Shown: positions 52,801-61,988, counted from the stretch's first letter. The stretch: DNA of 64,000 bases from Azospirillum sp. TSO35-2 (GCF_003116095.1 NZ_LGRA01000013.1:125342-189341); one strand, 5' to 3'. Numbers and translations are program-made. The notes: generated by a model not told the origin, from the sequence alone.

Positions 52801-53670
52801 TCAGCAATATTTCCGCAGCATCTCGCGCACCTTGCCGGCCATGTCGGGCCGGTTCAGCGCATGGGCGAGCGTGGCCTCGATGAAGCCGATCTTGTCGCCG
52901 CAGTCGTAGCGGGTGCCTTCGAAGCGCAGGCCGTGGAACGGCTGGTTGCCGATCAGCTTGGCCATCGCGTCGGTCAACTGGATTTCGTTGCCGGTGCCGC
53001 GCTGCTGCTTTTCCAGATGATCGAAGATCTCCGGCTGCAGGATGTAGCGGCCGATGATCGACAGCGTCGACGGCGCCTCTTCCGGCTTCGGCTTCTCGAC
53101 CAGCCCGCGCACGGTGGCGAGGCGGCCGTCGTCCTTCTCGACATCCAGGATGCCGTAGCTGCTGGTGCGCTCGCGCGGCACGTCGACGACGGCGACGATG
53201 TTGCCGCCGACCTCCTCGTACGCCTCGACCATCTGCTTCAGGCAGGGGGTCTTGCCCTGGACATAGTCGTCAGGCAGCACGATGGCGAAGGGATCGTTGC
53301 CGATCAGGGCGCGGGCGCACCACACCGCGTGGCCGAGGCCGAGCGGCACCTGCTGGCGGGTGTAGAAGCAGCGGCCGGGCGCGATCTCGCTGTGGCGGAC
53401 CTCTTCCAGCGCGTCCAGCTTGCCGCGCTCTTCCAGGGTGCGGTTCAGTTCGGTGTCGGCGTCGAAGTGGTCTTCGATGGCGCGCTTGGAACGGCCGGTG
53501 ACGAAGACGAAATCCTCGATGCCGGCGGCGCGCGCCTCTTCGACGGCGTGCTGCAGCAGGGGGCGGTCGACCAGCGGCAGCATCTCTTTCGGGATGGCCT
53601 TGGTGGCCGGCAGGAAGCGCGTGCCGAGACCGGCGACCGGGAACACCACCTTGCGCACGGGTTTCCGCAT
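52801..53670 (-). CDS. galU: UTP-glucose-1-phosphate uridylyltransferase
   Basis: This 289-residue nucleotidyltransferase joins glucose-1-P and UTP to UDP-glucose. The N-terminal pyrophosphorylase motif is FPVAGLGTRFLPATKAIPKEMLPLVDRP (in outline), with GLGHAVWCAR, the metal-binding LPDDYV, and GLVEKPKPEEAPS typical of GalU/ExoN. The chain length agrees with the family. Its product is the substrate of the neighbouring Ugd and also serves glucan and LPS synthesis. A hairpin follows the stop. Confidence 0.97.
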   Translation of the reverse strand: MRKPVRKVVFPVAGLGTRFLPATKAIPKEMLPLVDRPLLQHAVEEARAAGIEDFVFVTGRSKRAIEDHFDADTELNRTLEERGKLDALEEVRHSEIAPGRCFYTRQQVPLGLGHAVWCARALIGNDPFAIVLPDDYVQGKTPCLKQMVEAYEEVGGNIVAVVDVPRERTSSYGILDVEKDDGRLATVRGLVEKPKPEEAPSTLSIIGRYILQPEIFDHLEKQQRGTGNEIQLTDAMAKLIGNQPFHGLRFEGTRYDCGDKIGFIEATLAHALNRPDMAGKVREMLRKYC

Positions 53671-54074
53671 TGGACGTCTCTTGTGGTTAAGGCGAAGGCA
53701 AGATCAATGGTCGCGCACACGCCGGACCGCAAGCGGAACCGACGGGGGCACAGCCGTTGTCCCGGCTTTCTGCCATGCCTTCCCCGGCGGCGCAACAAAC
53801 CTTCCGAGACCGGGCAAAAGGCTAGTCCCAGAGGGCGAAATCAAACGAAAATCAGCCGAATGTCCTCGTTGCAGTCGATCTTTATCCGCAACGTCCGACA
53901 TAAACCCGAACCTTTCTCATAGGCGGTGGAGCGCACGGCGCGACACCGTGCCGCTGCCGTTCATCGCGTTCCGGACCCCCGTTCCAGCCCCCGTTGCCAC
54001 CACGTCCGGCGGGCTTGCATCGCCGGGCCACTGCGGCCATGGTGCCGGCCGTCTTCCGCACCGGCCGGACCGCC
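53671..54074. other. 404-bp divergent intergenic region between galU and the pseudouridine synthase gene
   Basis: No gene with protein-like composition and a ribosome-binding site was found. It should contain the galU promoter on the minus strand and the rluA-type promoter on the plus strand. The AT-richest portion is about 53840-53925. No palindrome or RNA gene was recognised. Confidence 0.5.
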
Positions 54075-54788
54075 ATGACCCCCGACTCGCTGCGCGCCCG
54101 CGTGCTCCACCAGGATGAGCTGTGCTTCGTCATCGACAAGCCGGCCGGGCTGGCGGTCCACAAGGCCGGCCGCATCACCGATCATCTCGACCTCTACCTG
54201 CCGTTCCTGGCCGACCCCGGCGGCGAGCCGCCCAAGCTGGCGCACCGGCTGGACCGCGACACCGCCGGCTGCCTGATCCTGGGCCGCACGTCCTGGGCGT
54301 TGAAGCGCTTCGGCCAGATGTTCGCCGCCGGCCAGGTCGACAAGACCTATTGGGCGGTCGCCGACGGCATCCCGGCGGACGAGGCCGGGACGATCGACCT
54401 GCCGCTGCTGAAGCGGATCATGCCGAAAGCGACGCCGGAGGCACCGGCCACCGGGCAATCCTCCTGGACCATCCTGCCCCATCCCGACGGCCAGCCGGCG
54501 GTCACCGACTACCGCGTGCTGGGCACCGGCAACGGCCGCTCCTGGCTGGAGCTGAGCCCGCGCACCGGCCGCACCCACCAGATCCGGATCCATTGCGCCG
54601 CGATCGGCTGCCCGCTGGTCGGCGAACCCTTCTACGGGCCAGAGCGCCGGGTGCCGGGCGGGCTGCATCTGCTGGCGCGCTCGGTCACCTTCCAGCTCGC
54701 CTCCGAACGGCCGCGGATCACCGCGGTCGCCCCGATCCCAGAACACATGCGCGACGCACTGGCCGCCTGCGGCTGGCCGGGAGACTGA
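54075..54788 (+). CDS. RluA-family RNA pseudouridine synthase
   Basis: This 237-residue enzyme has the RluA/RsuA-type catalytic fold: VIDKPAGLAVHKAG (motif I), the catalytic aspartate in LAHRLDRDTAGCLILG, and ELSPRTGRTHQIRIHCAAIGCPLVGEPFYG (motif III region, in outline). It isomerises uridine to pseudouridine in rRNA or tRNA. There is no N-terminal S4 domain, so it is of the short RluA/TruC kind. The ATG at 54075 is preferred since upstream residues are not conserved; an ATG at 54039 is also in frame. It is followed by a GNAT gene after 84 bp. Confidence 0.92.
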   Translation: MTPDSLRARVLHQDELCFVIDKPAGLAVHKAGRITDHLDLYLPFLADPGGEPPKLAHRLDRDTAGCLILGRTSWALKRFGQMFAAGQVDKTYWAVADGIPADEAGTIDLPLLKRIMPKATPEAPATGQSSWTILPHPDGQPAVTDYRVLGTGNGRSWLELSPRTGRTHQIRIHCAAIGCPLVGEPFYGPERRVPGGLHLLARSVTFQLASERPRITAVAPIPEHMRDALAACGWPGD

Positions 54789-54872
54789 ACGCAAATGGGG
54801 TGCTTCCGTCCCGACCGGCGCGCCCCAATGTTTAGGGAAAGGCCGACCGCAACAAGCAGGGATGAGGACGGA

Positions 54873-55148
54873 ATGGGACAGGCGATCACCGACAACCGGG
54901 ACCAGAGCCGGTTCGAACTGGCCGTCGGCAACCAGACGGTCTTCGCCGACTACCGCCGCAACGGGCGGACGCTGGTGATCTCCTACGTCGAGGCGCCGCC
55001 GTCGCTGCGCGGCACCGGGGCCGCCGGGCGGCTGATGGAAGGGGTCATGGACGCGGCGCGCAGCGAAGGGCTGAAGGTGGTGCCGCTGTGCAGCTACGCC
55101 GCCCTGTGGATGCGGCGGAACAAGCAGCACGGCGACCTGCTGGCCTGA
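54873..55148 (+). CDS. short GNAT-type N-acetyltransferase (YjdJ-like)
   Basis: This 91-residue protein belongs to the compact acetyltransferase group with the YjdJ/Gcn5-related fold. It contains FELAVGNQTVFADYRRNGRTLVISYVEAP, the CoA-binding loop SLRGTGAAGRLMEGVMDAAR and VPLCSYAALWMRRN near the C-terminus. The length matches these single-domain members. The acceptor substrate is unknown. AGGA lies upstream of the ATG at 54873. Confidence 0.88.
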   Translation: MGQAITDNRDQSRFELAVGNQTVFADYRRNGRTLVISYVEAPPSLRGTGAAGRLMEGVMDAARSEGLKVVPLCSYAALWMRRNKQHGDLLA

Positions 55149-55237
55149 CGGCCCGGGCCGGCCGGGGCGCTGGACGTTGCTTTCCCGGCGGGAGTGCGGT
55201 TAAGTCCCCGCCGGTTTCCGCAGTCCGCGCAGAGTTC

Positions 55238-56506
55238 ATGGCCGTCACCGTCTCGCGTCCCACCGCCTCCACCCATGCACCGCGGGCTGCCGGCCCCGAT
55301 GCGGCGTTGCGCCTGCTGTCGGGCGCCGCCGCCCTGGCCCTGGGGCCGCTGGCGGCGCTGGCCCCGCGCGGCCTGCCGATCTGGGCGATCGCCTTCACCC
55401 TGCTGGCGCTGGCCGGGCTGGCGCGCGGCCACGCGCTCGGCCGGCTGGCCCGGTCGCGGACGCCGATCCTGGTCGTCGTCGCCTTCCTGCTGGTGGCCCT
55501 GCTGTCCTGCCTGTGGAGCCCGTCCGACCGCGCGCTCGCCACCGTGGCGGAGATCGGCTACATCGCGCTCGGCGCGCTGGCCGGCGGCGCCTGGGTGGCG
55601 ACGCTGCCGGCGGCCGACGCCCGGCGGCTGGCCGTCCTGTTCCTCGGCGGCGGGCTGGCCGGCGTCGCGGTGTTCGCGGTCGAGGCGGCGCTGGACTTCC
55701 CGCTGAACCGCTGGTGGAACGCCGTCCCCGACGACCATCTGCCCAACCTGCTGAACGGCAACGTGCCGAAACGGACGGCGGCGCTGCTGTGCCTGCTGGT
55801 CTGGCCGGCGGCGCTGGCGGTCGACCGTTTCGGCCACCGCCTGATCGCCCTGCTGGTGCCGGTGGGCTACGCCCTGGTCTGCCTGCCGCTGACCAGCCGG
55901 TCGGCGATGCTGGGCATCGCGGTCGGGCTGGTGACGCTGGCGGCGGCGCGGCGCTGCGCCCGCTGGACCCGCCGGGTGATCGGCGCCGTCGTCACCGCCG
56001 CCTTCCTGCTGGTGCTGCCGGGGGCGCTGCTGATCGCCGGACGGCTGGATCTGGACCACGCCCACTGGCTGTTCCGCTCCGCCCAGCACCGGGTCGAGAT
56101 CTGGGGCCACGCGGCGACGCGCGCCCTGCAGACCCCGTGGTTCGGCCAGGGCATCGATTCCTCGCGCGCGCTGCCGCCGGAGGGCGCGGTGTCCGACTTC
56201 GCGCCGATCGGCGACAGCCTGTTGCCGCTGCACCCGCACAACGCCTTCCTTCAGGTCTGGCTGGAGACCGGCGCCGCCGGGGCGATGCTGGCGCTCGCCG
56301 CGATGCTGCTGCTGCTGGCCGGGACGGCGCGGTTGAGCCGGCACGACCAGCCCTTCGCGCTGGCGCTCTACGCCACCGCGCTGGCGATGGGCAGCACCGC
56401 CTACGGCATCTGGCAGGCGTGGTGGATGGCGGGATTCCTCGCCGCCGCGCTGATGCTGCGGCTGGCCACCCGCATCGCCGGACAGCCGGAGGGAGACCCG
56501 CGATGA
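55238..56506 (+). CDS. O-antigen ligase/polymerase-like membrane protein
   Basis: This 422-residue protein has about ten to twelve membrane helices and a Wzy_C/WaaL signature near residue 330: LPLHPHNAFLQVWLETGAAGAML. An earlier periplasmic loop has FRSAQHRVEIWGHA. Such proteins ligate O-antigen to lipid A core or polymerise polysaccharide units at the periplasmic face. The gene is coupled to a family 9 glycosyltransferase gene (ATGA overlap at 56503-56506), consistent with LPS core/O-antigen assembly. The ATG at 55238 has a weak ribosome-binding site, so the start is less certain. Confidence 0.87.
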   Translation: MAVTVSRPTASTHAPRAAGPDAALRLLSGAAALALGPLAALAPRGLPIWAIAFTLLALAGLARGHALGRLARSRTPILVVVAFLLVALLSCLWSPSDRALATVAEIGYIALGALAGGAWVATLPAADARRLAVLFLGGGLAGVAVFAVEAALDFPLNRWWNAVPDDHLPNLLNGNVPKRTAALLCLLVWPAALAVDRFGHRLIALLVPVGYALVCLPLTSRSAMLGIAVGLVTLAAARRCARWTRRVIGAVVTAAFLLVLPGALLIAGRLDLDHAHWLFRSAQHRVEIWGHAATRALQTPWFGQGIDSSRALPPEGAVSDFAPIGDSLLPLHPHNAFLQVWLETGAAGAMLALAAMLLLLAGTARLSRHDQPFALALYATALAMGSTAYGIWQAWWMAGFLAAALMLRLATRIAGQPEGDPR

Positions 56507-57438
56507 GCAAGCGTCCGCTCCGCATCCTGGTCATCAAGCTGGGCGCCTTCGGCGACTTCTTCCTGGCCCAGACCGCTTTCGCCGCGATCCGCCGCCACCA
56601 TGCCGGCGACCGGCTGACCCTGCTGACCCTGCCCTCGCTGGCGCCGCTCGCCCGGATGAGCGGCCTGTTCGACGAGGTGCTGGAGGACCCGCGCGAGCGC
56701 TCGCTCGCCGCCTATCTGGCGATCCGCCGGACGCTGCGCGCCCACCGGTTCGACCGCGTCTATGACCTCCAGGCGCAGACGCGCACCGACCTGTACCACC
56801 GGCTGCTGTTCCCCGGACCCTGGCCGGAATGGTCGGGCACCGCGCACGGCGCCTCGCACCCCGACCGCTACGAGGGGCGGCGCAAGGTGCCGGTGCGCGA
56901 GCGCTACGTCCGCCAACTGGCGCCCTTCGGCATCGTCCTGGACGAGACGCCGGACCTGTCCTGGCTGGACGCCGACATCGGGCGCTTCGGCCTGGACGGC
57001 CCCTTCGCGCTGCTGGTGCCGGGCTCCTCCCCCGGCCGCCCGGACAAGCGCTGGCCGGTCAGCCGCTACGCCGAGCTGGCGGCGGCGCTGACCGGGCGCG
57101 GGGTCACGCCGGTGGTGATCGGCACCGCGATCGAACGCGACCTCGCCCGCGCGGTGGTGGAGTTCTGCCCGCAGGCGGTCGACCTGACCGACCGCACCAG
57201 CGTACCGGAGCTGGGCGGGCTGGCGCGGCGGGCCTGGGGCGCCGTCGGCAACGACACCGGCCCGACCCACCTGATCGCGGCGGTCGGCTGCCCGACGGTG
57301 GTGGTCTTCTCCGACGCGTCGAACCCGATCCACAGCACCGGCCCGCGCGCCCTGATCCACCACCGCCCCGACTTCGCCGCGATGGACAGCGCCGGCGTGC
57401 TCGACGCGCTCGACGGGATACGCGGCAAGGCGTCTTGA
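56503..57438 (+). CDS. family 9 glycosyltransferase (heptosyltransferase-like)
   Basis: This 311-residue cytoplasmic GT-B enzyme begins RILVIKLGAFGDFFLAQTAFAAIRR (the phosphate/acceptor motif, in outline). Its donor-binding end has LLVPGSSPGRPDKRWPV, GNDTGPTHLIAAVGCPTVVVFS and SNPIHSTGP. GT9 enzymes add heptose to LPS inner core, or related sugars. It overlaps the upstream O-antigen-ligase-like gene by 4 bp. A long perfect inverted repeat lies about 115 bp downstream. Confidence 0.93.
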   Translation: MSKRPLRILVIKLGAFGDFFLAQTAFAAIRRHHAGDRLTLLTLPSLAPLARMSGLFDEVLEDPRERSLAAYLAIRRTLRAHRFDRVYDLQAQTRTDLYHRLLFPGPWPEWSGTAHGASHPDRYEGRRKVPVRERYVRQLAPFGIVLDETPDLSWLDADIGRFGLDGPFALLVPGSSPGRPDKRWPVSRYAELAAALTGRGVTPVVIGTAIERDLARAVVEFCPQAVDLTDRTSVPELGGLARRAWGAVGNDTGPTHLIAAVGCPTVVVFSDASNPIHSTGPRALIHHRPDFAAMDSAGVLDALDGIRGKAS

Positions 57439-57552
57439 TACCATCGAGCGCAAGTTCTGACTGACGCTCGACGGCAAGGGCCGCGACTGCGGCCCCGCAG
57501 GCCCATGCCTGCGAAGGCAAGCGGCCGGACGGCCGCGCCCGCCGTTTGAGGG

Positions 57553-57588
57553 CGTGCGTAAAGCCTGATATGTCAGGCTTTACGCACG
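57553..57588. terminator. perfect 16-bp inverted repeat between convergent glycosyltransferase genes
   Basis: CGTGCGTAAAGCCTGA (57553-57568) is followed by a TATG loop and its exact reverse complement (57573-57588). It sits 7 bp beyond the stop of the minus-strand GT39-like gene and 114 bp beyond the plus-strand gene. No T-run flanks it. It may terminate both transcripts or be a small repeat unit; no second copy was noticed in this window. Confidence 0.6.
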
Positions 57589-57594
57589 ACGGTA

Positions 57595-59223
57595 TTAACG
57601 GCAGAACGGGAAGGGCGCCACCTTCGGCATGTAGATCGGGATCCAGTCGCAATGGGTCACCGGGTTGGGCAGCCGGCGGCTCTCGACGACCGGCCAGGCG
57701 TGGGCGGCGACCACCACCAGCGCGACGCCGGCCAGGATCCAGCGGCGCGGCCGCGGCCGGTCGAGCAGGCCCGGCAGCCGCGTCAGCACCCAGGCGGCCG
57801 ACAGCACCGCCAGCGGGTCGGTGTAGGCGGCGTAGGCGCGCTGGAAGCCGCGCAGCGAGAACAGCGCCTCCAGCCCCCAGGCCACCAGCAGCAGGAACAG
57901 CGCCTGGACCGCCGCCAACCGCTGGCCGCGGCGCCACAGCACCACCGAGCCGGCGATGGCGAACCACTCGACGATGATGGTCTGCGGGATGTTGTCGGGG
58001 TGCAGGACGATGGTGCGGATCGCCAGCGTGCGGCCGATCCCCGCCAGCAGCAGCGCCAGCGTCCCCTCCCCCACCACCTGCCCCTGGCCCTGGAGTTCGG
58101 CGCCGTGGCGCCAGGAGGTGAAGACGAACATGTGCTCGACGAAGTTCGCCACGGCGATGGCGTTCTGCTCGTTCCAGCGAAGGTCGAGCGCCAGCAGCCC
58201 GAGCGACAGACCGAGCAGCACCGCCGCCGCCCCGGCCACCGCCCGCAGCGGCGGCACCCGGTGCACCCCGGCATGGACCAGGATGCCGAGCAGCACCCAG
58301 CCGGCGACGATCCCCTGATAGCCGCCGCCCGACAGCCCGCCGCCGACCGGGGTGTAGGGGTAGACGGCGCGGCCCCAGCCGGCCAACCCCGCCGCGACCA
58401 GCCCGAAGGCCGGCACCGCCGCGGCGACCGCCAGCCCGACCAGCACCGCCGCCGTGGCCCCCGTCTTGCCTTGTAGGCCGGTCCGGTCCTCACCGGTGCG
58501 GCCGAACAGGATCGCCGCCACCGGGATGCCCATCGCCAGGAACACCGCCTGCACCTTGGTCACCATGGCGAGCCCGACCAGCAGCCCGGCGAGCGCCAGT
58601 TGCAGGACCGACCGGCCGCCGCAGCCCCGGCCCGGCAACGGGCGCACCGCCTGCAGGACCAGCAGCAGCGCCGTGACGACGAAACCGGCCGACAGCAGGT
58701 CGGTGCGCATCTGCCGGCCCTGCGCCGTCAGCCCGACGCCGAAGGCCAGGACGATGCCGGCCAGCAGCGCCACCCGGCGGTCGCCGGTCAGGCCGCGCAG
58801 CAGCGTGGCGTAGGTGACGGCGAAGGCGGCGGTCAGCAGGATCGACAGCGCGCGGCCCGCCTCGACCAGCGCCTGCCACGCCGCCGCGGTCGCCGCCGGA
58901 TCGGCGCCGGGCGGCAGCGCCGACAGGGTGGCGACCGGCAGCAGGCCGAGGCCGTGCAGCAGCCGGTACCAGACGTCGATCACCAGGAAATAGCCGTAGC
59001 CGGGATGGTCGAAATACTCCTGCGGCAGCCCGTCGCCGAACAGCAGCCCGTGATAGGCCAGCACCAGATCCTGGTCGGCGTGCATCCAGTAGGGCAGCCG
59101 GAAACCAACGAGCAGCACCGACAGCGCCATCGCCGCCGCCAGCCCCAGGCACAACGCCCACCAGGGCGCCGCCGCGACACGGTCGAGGAGGGAGGGGCGG
59201 GCGGTGCGGAGGTCGGGTGTCAT
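57595..59223 (-). CDS. GT39/ArnT-like multi-pass membrane glycosyltransferase
   Basis: This 542-residue protein has about ten to twelve membrane helices. The first periplasmic loop, FRLPYWMHADQDLVLAYHGLLFGDGLPQEYFDHPGYGYFL (in outline), carries acidic residues at the position of the catalytic DE/DD motif of GT-C enzymes. GTs of this type use polyprenyl-phosphate sugars. Exact donor and acceptor are unknown; LPS or glycan decoration is likely given the nearby genes. The C-terminal tail ends MPKVAPFPFCR. The ATG at 59221-59223 was chosen because upstream in-frame residues are not hydrophobic or conserved. Confidence 0.83.
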   Translation of the reverse strand: MTPDLRTARPSLLDRVAAAPWWALCLGLAAAMALSVLLVGFRLPYWMHADQDLVLAYHGLLFGDGLPQEYFDHPGYGYFLVIDVWYRLLHGLGLLPVATLSALPPGADPAATAAAWQALVEAGRALSILLTAAFAVTYATLLRGLTGDRRVALLAGIVLAFGVGLTAQGRQMRTDLLSAGFVVTALLLVLQAVRPLPGRGCGGRSVLQLALAGLLVGLAMVTKVQAVFLAMGIPVAAILFGRTGEDRTGLQGKTGATAAVLVGLAVAAAVPAFGLVAAGLAGWGRAVYPYTPVGGGLSGGGYQGIVAGWVLLGILVHAGVHRVPPLRAVAGAAAVLLGLSLGLLALDLRWNEQNAIAVANFVEHMFVFTSWRHGAELQGQGQVVGEGTLALLLAGIGRTLAIRTIVLHPDNIPQTIIVEWFAIAGSVVLWRRGQRLAAVQALFLLLVAWGLEALFSLRGFQRAYAAYTDPLAVLSAAWVLTRLPGLLDRPRPRRWILAGVALVVVAAHAWPVVESRRLPNPVTHCDWIPIYMPKVAPFPFCR

Positions 59224-59457
59224 GGCGGGCGTGCGGTCCAGTGTCGCTGGCCGGTTCGGACCGGCCGCGCCTTGTGGCACGGAATCCGCCGGTTGGGAAC
59301 CATGTCCAGCGCCCCCTGTTGCACGCTCATCACAGGGTGGACGCGTGCGCGTGCGCCCCTTTCGGGGTGCCTCGCAGGAGTGGCTTTGCAACACCGGCGG
59401 GGGACTGCCACAAAATACGGTATGGCAGACCAATTGGGCAGACGAACGGGGGACCCG

Positions 59458-59949
59458 ATGGCCGACACCGATGATATCCAGGAGCGTATCCGACGCCGCG
59501 CCCACGAACTGTGGGAGCGCGAAGGGCATCCGCATGGCCGCGAGAGCGAGCATTGGGCCCAGGCCGAGGCGGAAATCCGCGGCGCCGGCGTGCCGGAACC
59601 GGCCGAGAAGGTGGCCGGCTCGCGCCGCAAGGCCACCGCCAAGACGGCCCCGGACAAGGCGGGCGCCGAAAAGGCGGGCCCGGGCAAGACGACCGGCAAG
59701 ACCACCCGCGCCGCCGCCGAATCCCTGTCGGAGGTCGACAAGGCCGCGCCGCCCTCCACCCGCAAGGGCGGCAGCAAGGCCGAAAGCACGAAGACCGAAA
59801 GCGTGAAGGCGGAGCGCGGCAAGGCCGAAACCGCCCAGACCGGCAAGACCACCGGCAAATCGACCGGCAAGACCGCTGAAAAGGCCCCGGCGGCGAAGCC
59901 CGCCCGCGGCTCGAAGAAGGACAGCGGCAAGAGCGCCTCGGCCGGCTGA
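59458..59949 (+). CDS. DUF2934 protein with Lys/Ala-rich tail
   Basis: This 163-residue protein starts with a DUF2934 segment, IRRRAHELWEREGHPHGRESEHWAQAEAEI (in outline, residues about 9-40). The rest is a low-complexity Lys/Ala/Thr-rich tail (KTTGKTTRAAAES, TGKSTGKTAEKAPAAKPARGSKK) resembling histone-H1-like or DNA-compacting tails. GGGGGA lies six bases before the ATG at 59458; an ATG at 59422 is also in frame. The function of DUF2934 is unknown. Nucleic-acid binding by the tail is an inference from composition. Confidence 0.8.
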   Translation: MADTDDIQERIRRRAHELWEREGHPHGRESEHWAQAEAEIRGAGVPEPAEKVAGSRRKATAKTAPDKAGAEKAGPGKTTGKTTRAAAESLSEVDKAAPPSTRKGGSKAESTKTESVKAERGKAETAQTGKTTGKSTGKTAEKAPAAKPARGSKKDSGKSASAG

Positions 59950-60040
59950 CCACACCCGGCGGCGAGGCCGCGGCGACGGAACCGTCCAGCTTCCCGAACG
60001 GTTGTCTGACCACACTGACAACCGACCGGAGGACCGACCG

Positions 60041-60385
60041 ATGACCGCCTCGCCGTCGATGGACGACTGCATCCGAAACTGCACCGACTGCCACGCCGTC
60101 TGCCTGGCGACCGTTGCCCATTGCCTGACCAAGGGTGGGCAGCACGCCGAGGCCGGGCACATCCGCCTGCTGCTGGACTGCGTCGACATCTGCCGCACCA
60201 GCGCCGACTTCATGATCCGCGGCTCGCGCTTCCATCACCGGACCTGCGGCGCCTGCGCGGAGATCTGCGCGGCCTGTGCCGACGGCTGCGACCGCATGGC
60301 CGACGACCCGATGATGAAGCGCTGCGCCGAAACCTGCCGCCGCTGCGCCGAAAGCTGCCGGGCGATGTCGACCGCAGCGGCCTGA
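60041..60385 (+). CDS. four-helix-bundle cysteine-rich copper-binding-type protein
   Basis: This 114-residue protein contains 16 cysteines in CxxxC/CxxC spacings on predicted helices: MDDCIRNCTDCHAVCLATVAHC, LLDCVDICRTSADF, CGACAEICAACADGCDRM and RCAETCRRCAESCRAM. It matches the DUF326/Csp type, in which cysteines point into a four-helix bundle and store many Cu(I) ions. There is no signal peptide, so it is the cytosolic kind. GGAGGA precedes the ATG at 60041. Copper storage is inferred from the family. It is convergent with the efflux operon. Confidence 0.88.
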   Translation: MTASPSMDDCIRNCTDCHAVCLATVAHCLTKGGQHAEAGHIRLLLDCVDICRTSADFMIRGSRFHHRTCGACAEICAACADGCDRMADDPMMKRCAETCRRCAESCRAMSTAAA

Positions 60386-60408
60386 CCTTTGCGACAGGGC
60401 CGCCCCGC

Positions 60409-61950
60409 CTACTCCATCACCGCCGCGTCCGCCGCCGCCGCGCCCGCTTTCGGCCGGCGGAGCAGCAGCAGCATCGGGATGACCAGCAGCGCGACGTACA
60501 TCATCAGCTTGAAGTCGTCGATGTAGGCGATCATCGCCGCCTGCTGGGTGACCTGGGCGTTCAGCATCGCCAGCGCCGCCGGCGACGCCACCGCCTGTTC
60601 GCTCAGCGTCGACGAGAAGGGCGTGAGGTGCGCGGCCAGATCGGCGTGGTTGATCTGGGTGTTCTGCGACAGCAGCGTCATCACCACCGAGATGCCGACG
60701 CTGCTGCCCAGGTTGCGGACCAGGCTGAACAGGCTGGCGGCGTCGGTGCGAAAGCGCGGTTCCAACGTCGCGAAGGCGATGGTGCTGAGCGGCACGAAGA
60801 CGAGGCCGAGGCCCAGCCCCTGCACCACGCCGCTGATGATGATCGGGCTGCGGTCCATCACGATGGTGAAGCCGGTCATGGCCCACAGCGACCAGCTGGT
60901 CAGCAGGATGCCGGCCAGGATCAGCAGCCGCGCGTCGATCCTTCGCACCAGCCGCCCGACCACCAGCATCGAGATCATCGTGCCGACGCCGCGCGGCGCC
61001 AGCACCAGGCCGGTGGTGACCGTCGGATAGCCCAGCAGATTCTGCAGCATCGGCGGCAGCAGCGCCATGGTCGCCAGCAGGATCACGCCGATCACGAAGA
61101 TCAGGATCAGCCCGGCGATGAAGTTGCGGTCGCGCAGCAGATGCGGGTCGATGAAGGGCTCGGTCCGGCTGTTGCCATGGGCGGTGGCGATGTGAATGGC
61201 GAAGATCCAGAAGGCGCAGGCGGCCAGCGCCGTCTCGACCCAGATCTCGGTCGCGCCGAACCAGTCGAGCTGCTCGCCGCGGTCCAGCAGCATCTGGAAG
61301 GCGCCGACCGCCAGGCCCAGCATGGCAAAGCCGAAGACATCGAACGAGCGCTGGCGGCCCTTGGTTTCGTGCAGGAACACCAGCATGCCGAAGAAGGCCA
61401 GAAGCCCGACCGGCAGGTTGATGTAGAAGACCCAGCGCCAACTGAAGCTGTCGGTCAGCCAGCCGCCCAGCGTCGGCCCGGCGATCGGCCCCACCATGAT
61501 GCCGGCGCCCCACATCGCCATCGCCTGCCCGTGCCGCTCCTTCGGGTTGATGTCGAGCAGCACCGACTGCGACAGCGGCACCAGCGCCGCACCAAAGATG
61601 CCCTGGACCAGCCGGAAGGCCACCATCTCCGTCAGGCTGCCGGCCAGCCCGCACAGCACCGACGCCGCGGTGAAGCCGGCGACCGCGATCAGGAACAGCC
61701 GCTTGCGCCCGAACCGGTCGGCCAGCCAGCCGGTGGCCGGCGTGGCGATGGCCGCGGCGACGATGTAGGAGGTCAGCACCCAGGTGATGGTGTCCTGCGC
61801 CGCCCCCAGGCTGCCCTGCATGCTGGGCAGCGCGACGTTGGCGATGGTGGTGTCCAGCACCTGCATGATGGTGGCGAGCATGATCGACACGGTGATCATG
61901 CCGCGGTGCTTCACCTCATGCGGGGCGGCGGAGGATTGGGTGGCGGCCAT
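60409..61950 (-). CDS. EmrB/QacA-type MFS drug efflux permease (DHA2)
   Basis: This 513-residue inner-membrane proton antiporter has about fourteen helices and the DHA2 signatures: LDTTIANVALPSMQGSLGAAQDTITWVLTSY at helix 1-2 (in outline), GWLADRFGRKRLFL in loop 2-3 and GPTLGGWLTDSFSWRWVFYINLPVG at helix 5. It pairs with the upstream membrane-fusion protein to export drugs or toxic organic acids, probably with an outer-membrane TolC. It is third in marR-emrA-emrB, after a palindromic element. The ATG at 61948-61950 lies just before the conserved cytoplasmic lead-in HEVKHRGM. Confidence 0.94.
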   Translation of the reverse strand: MAATQSSAAPHEVKHRGMITVSIMLATIMQVLDTTIANVALPSMQGSLGAAQDTITWVLTSYIVAAAIATPATGWLADRFGRKRLFLIAVAGFTAASVLCGLAGSLTEMVAFRLVQGIFGAALVPLSQSVLLDINPKERHGQAMAMWGAGIMVGPIAGPTLGGWLTDSFSWRWVFYINLPVGLLAFFGMLVFLHETKGRQRSFDVFGFAMLGLAVGAFQMLLDRGEQLDWFGATEIWVETALAACAFWIFAIHIATAHGNSRTEPFIDPHLLRDRNFIAGLILIFVIGVILLATMALLPPMLQNLLGYPTVTTGLVLAPRGVGTMISMLVVGRLVRRIDARLLILAGILLTSWSLWAMTGFTIVMDRSPIIISGVVQGLGLGLVFVPLSTIAFATLEPRFRTDAASLFSLVRNLGSSVGISVVMTLLSQNTQINHADLAAHLTPFSSTLSEQAVASPAALAMLNAQVTQQAAMIAYIDDFKLMMYVALLVIPMLLLLRRPKAGAAAADAAVME

Positions 61951-61988
61951 GGGAGTGCCTGCGGCTGATGGGAAACGTGATTGCCCGA

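Noticed and set aside
57553..57588. tRNA or small structured RNA gene
   Set aside because: It is a single hairpin with no cloverleaf arms or CCA-type features.
59330..61654. Long minus-strand frame overlapping DUF2934, the copper protein and emrB
   Set aside because: The real emrB is in another frame and carries DHA2 motifs; DUF2934 and the Cys-rich protein are well supported on the plus strand.
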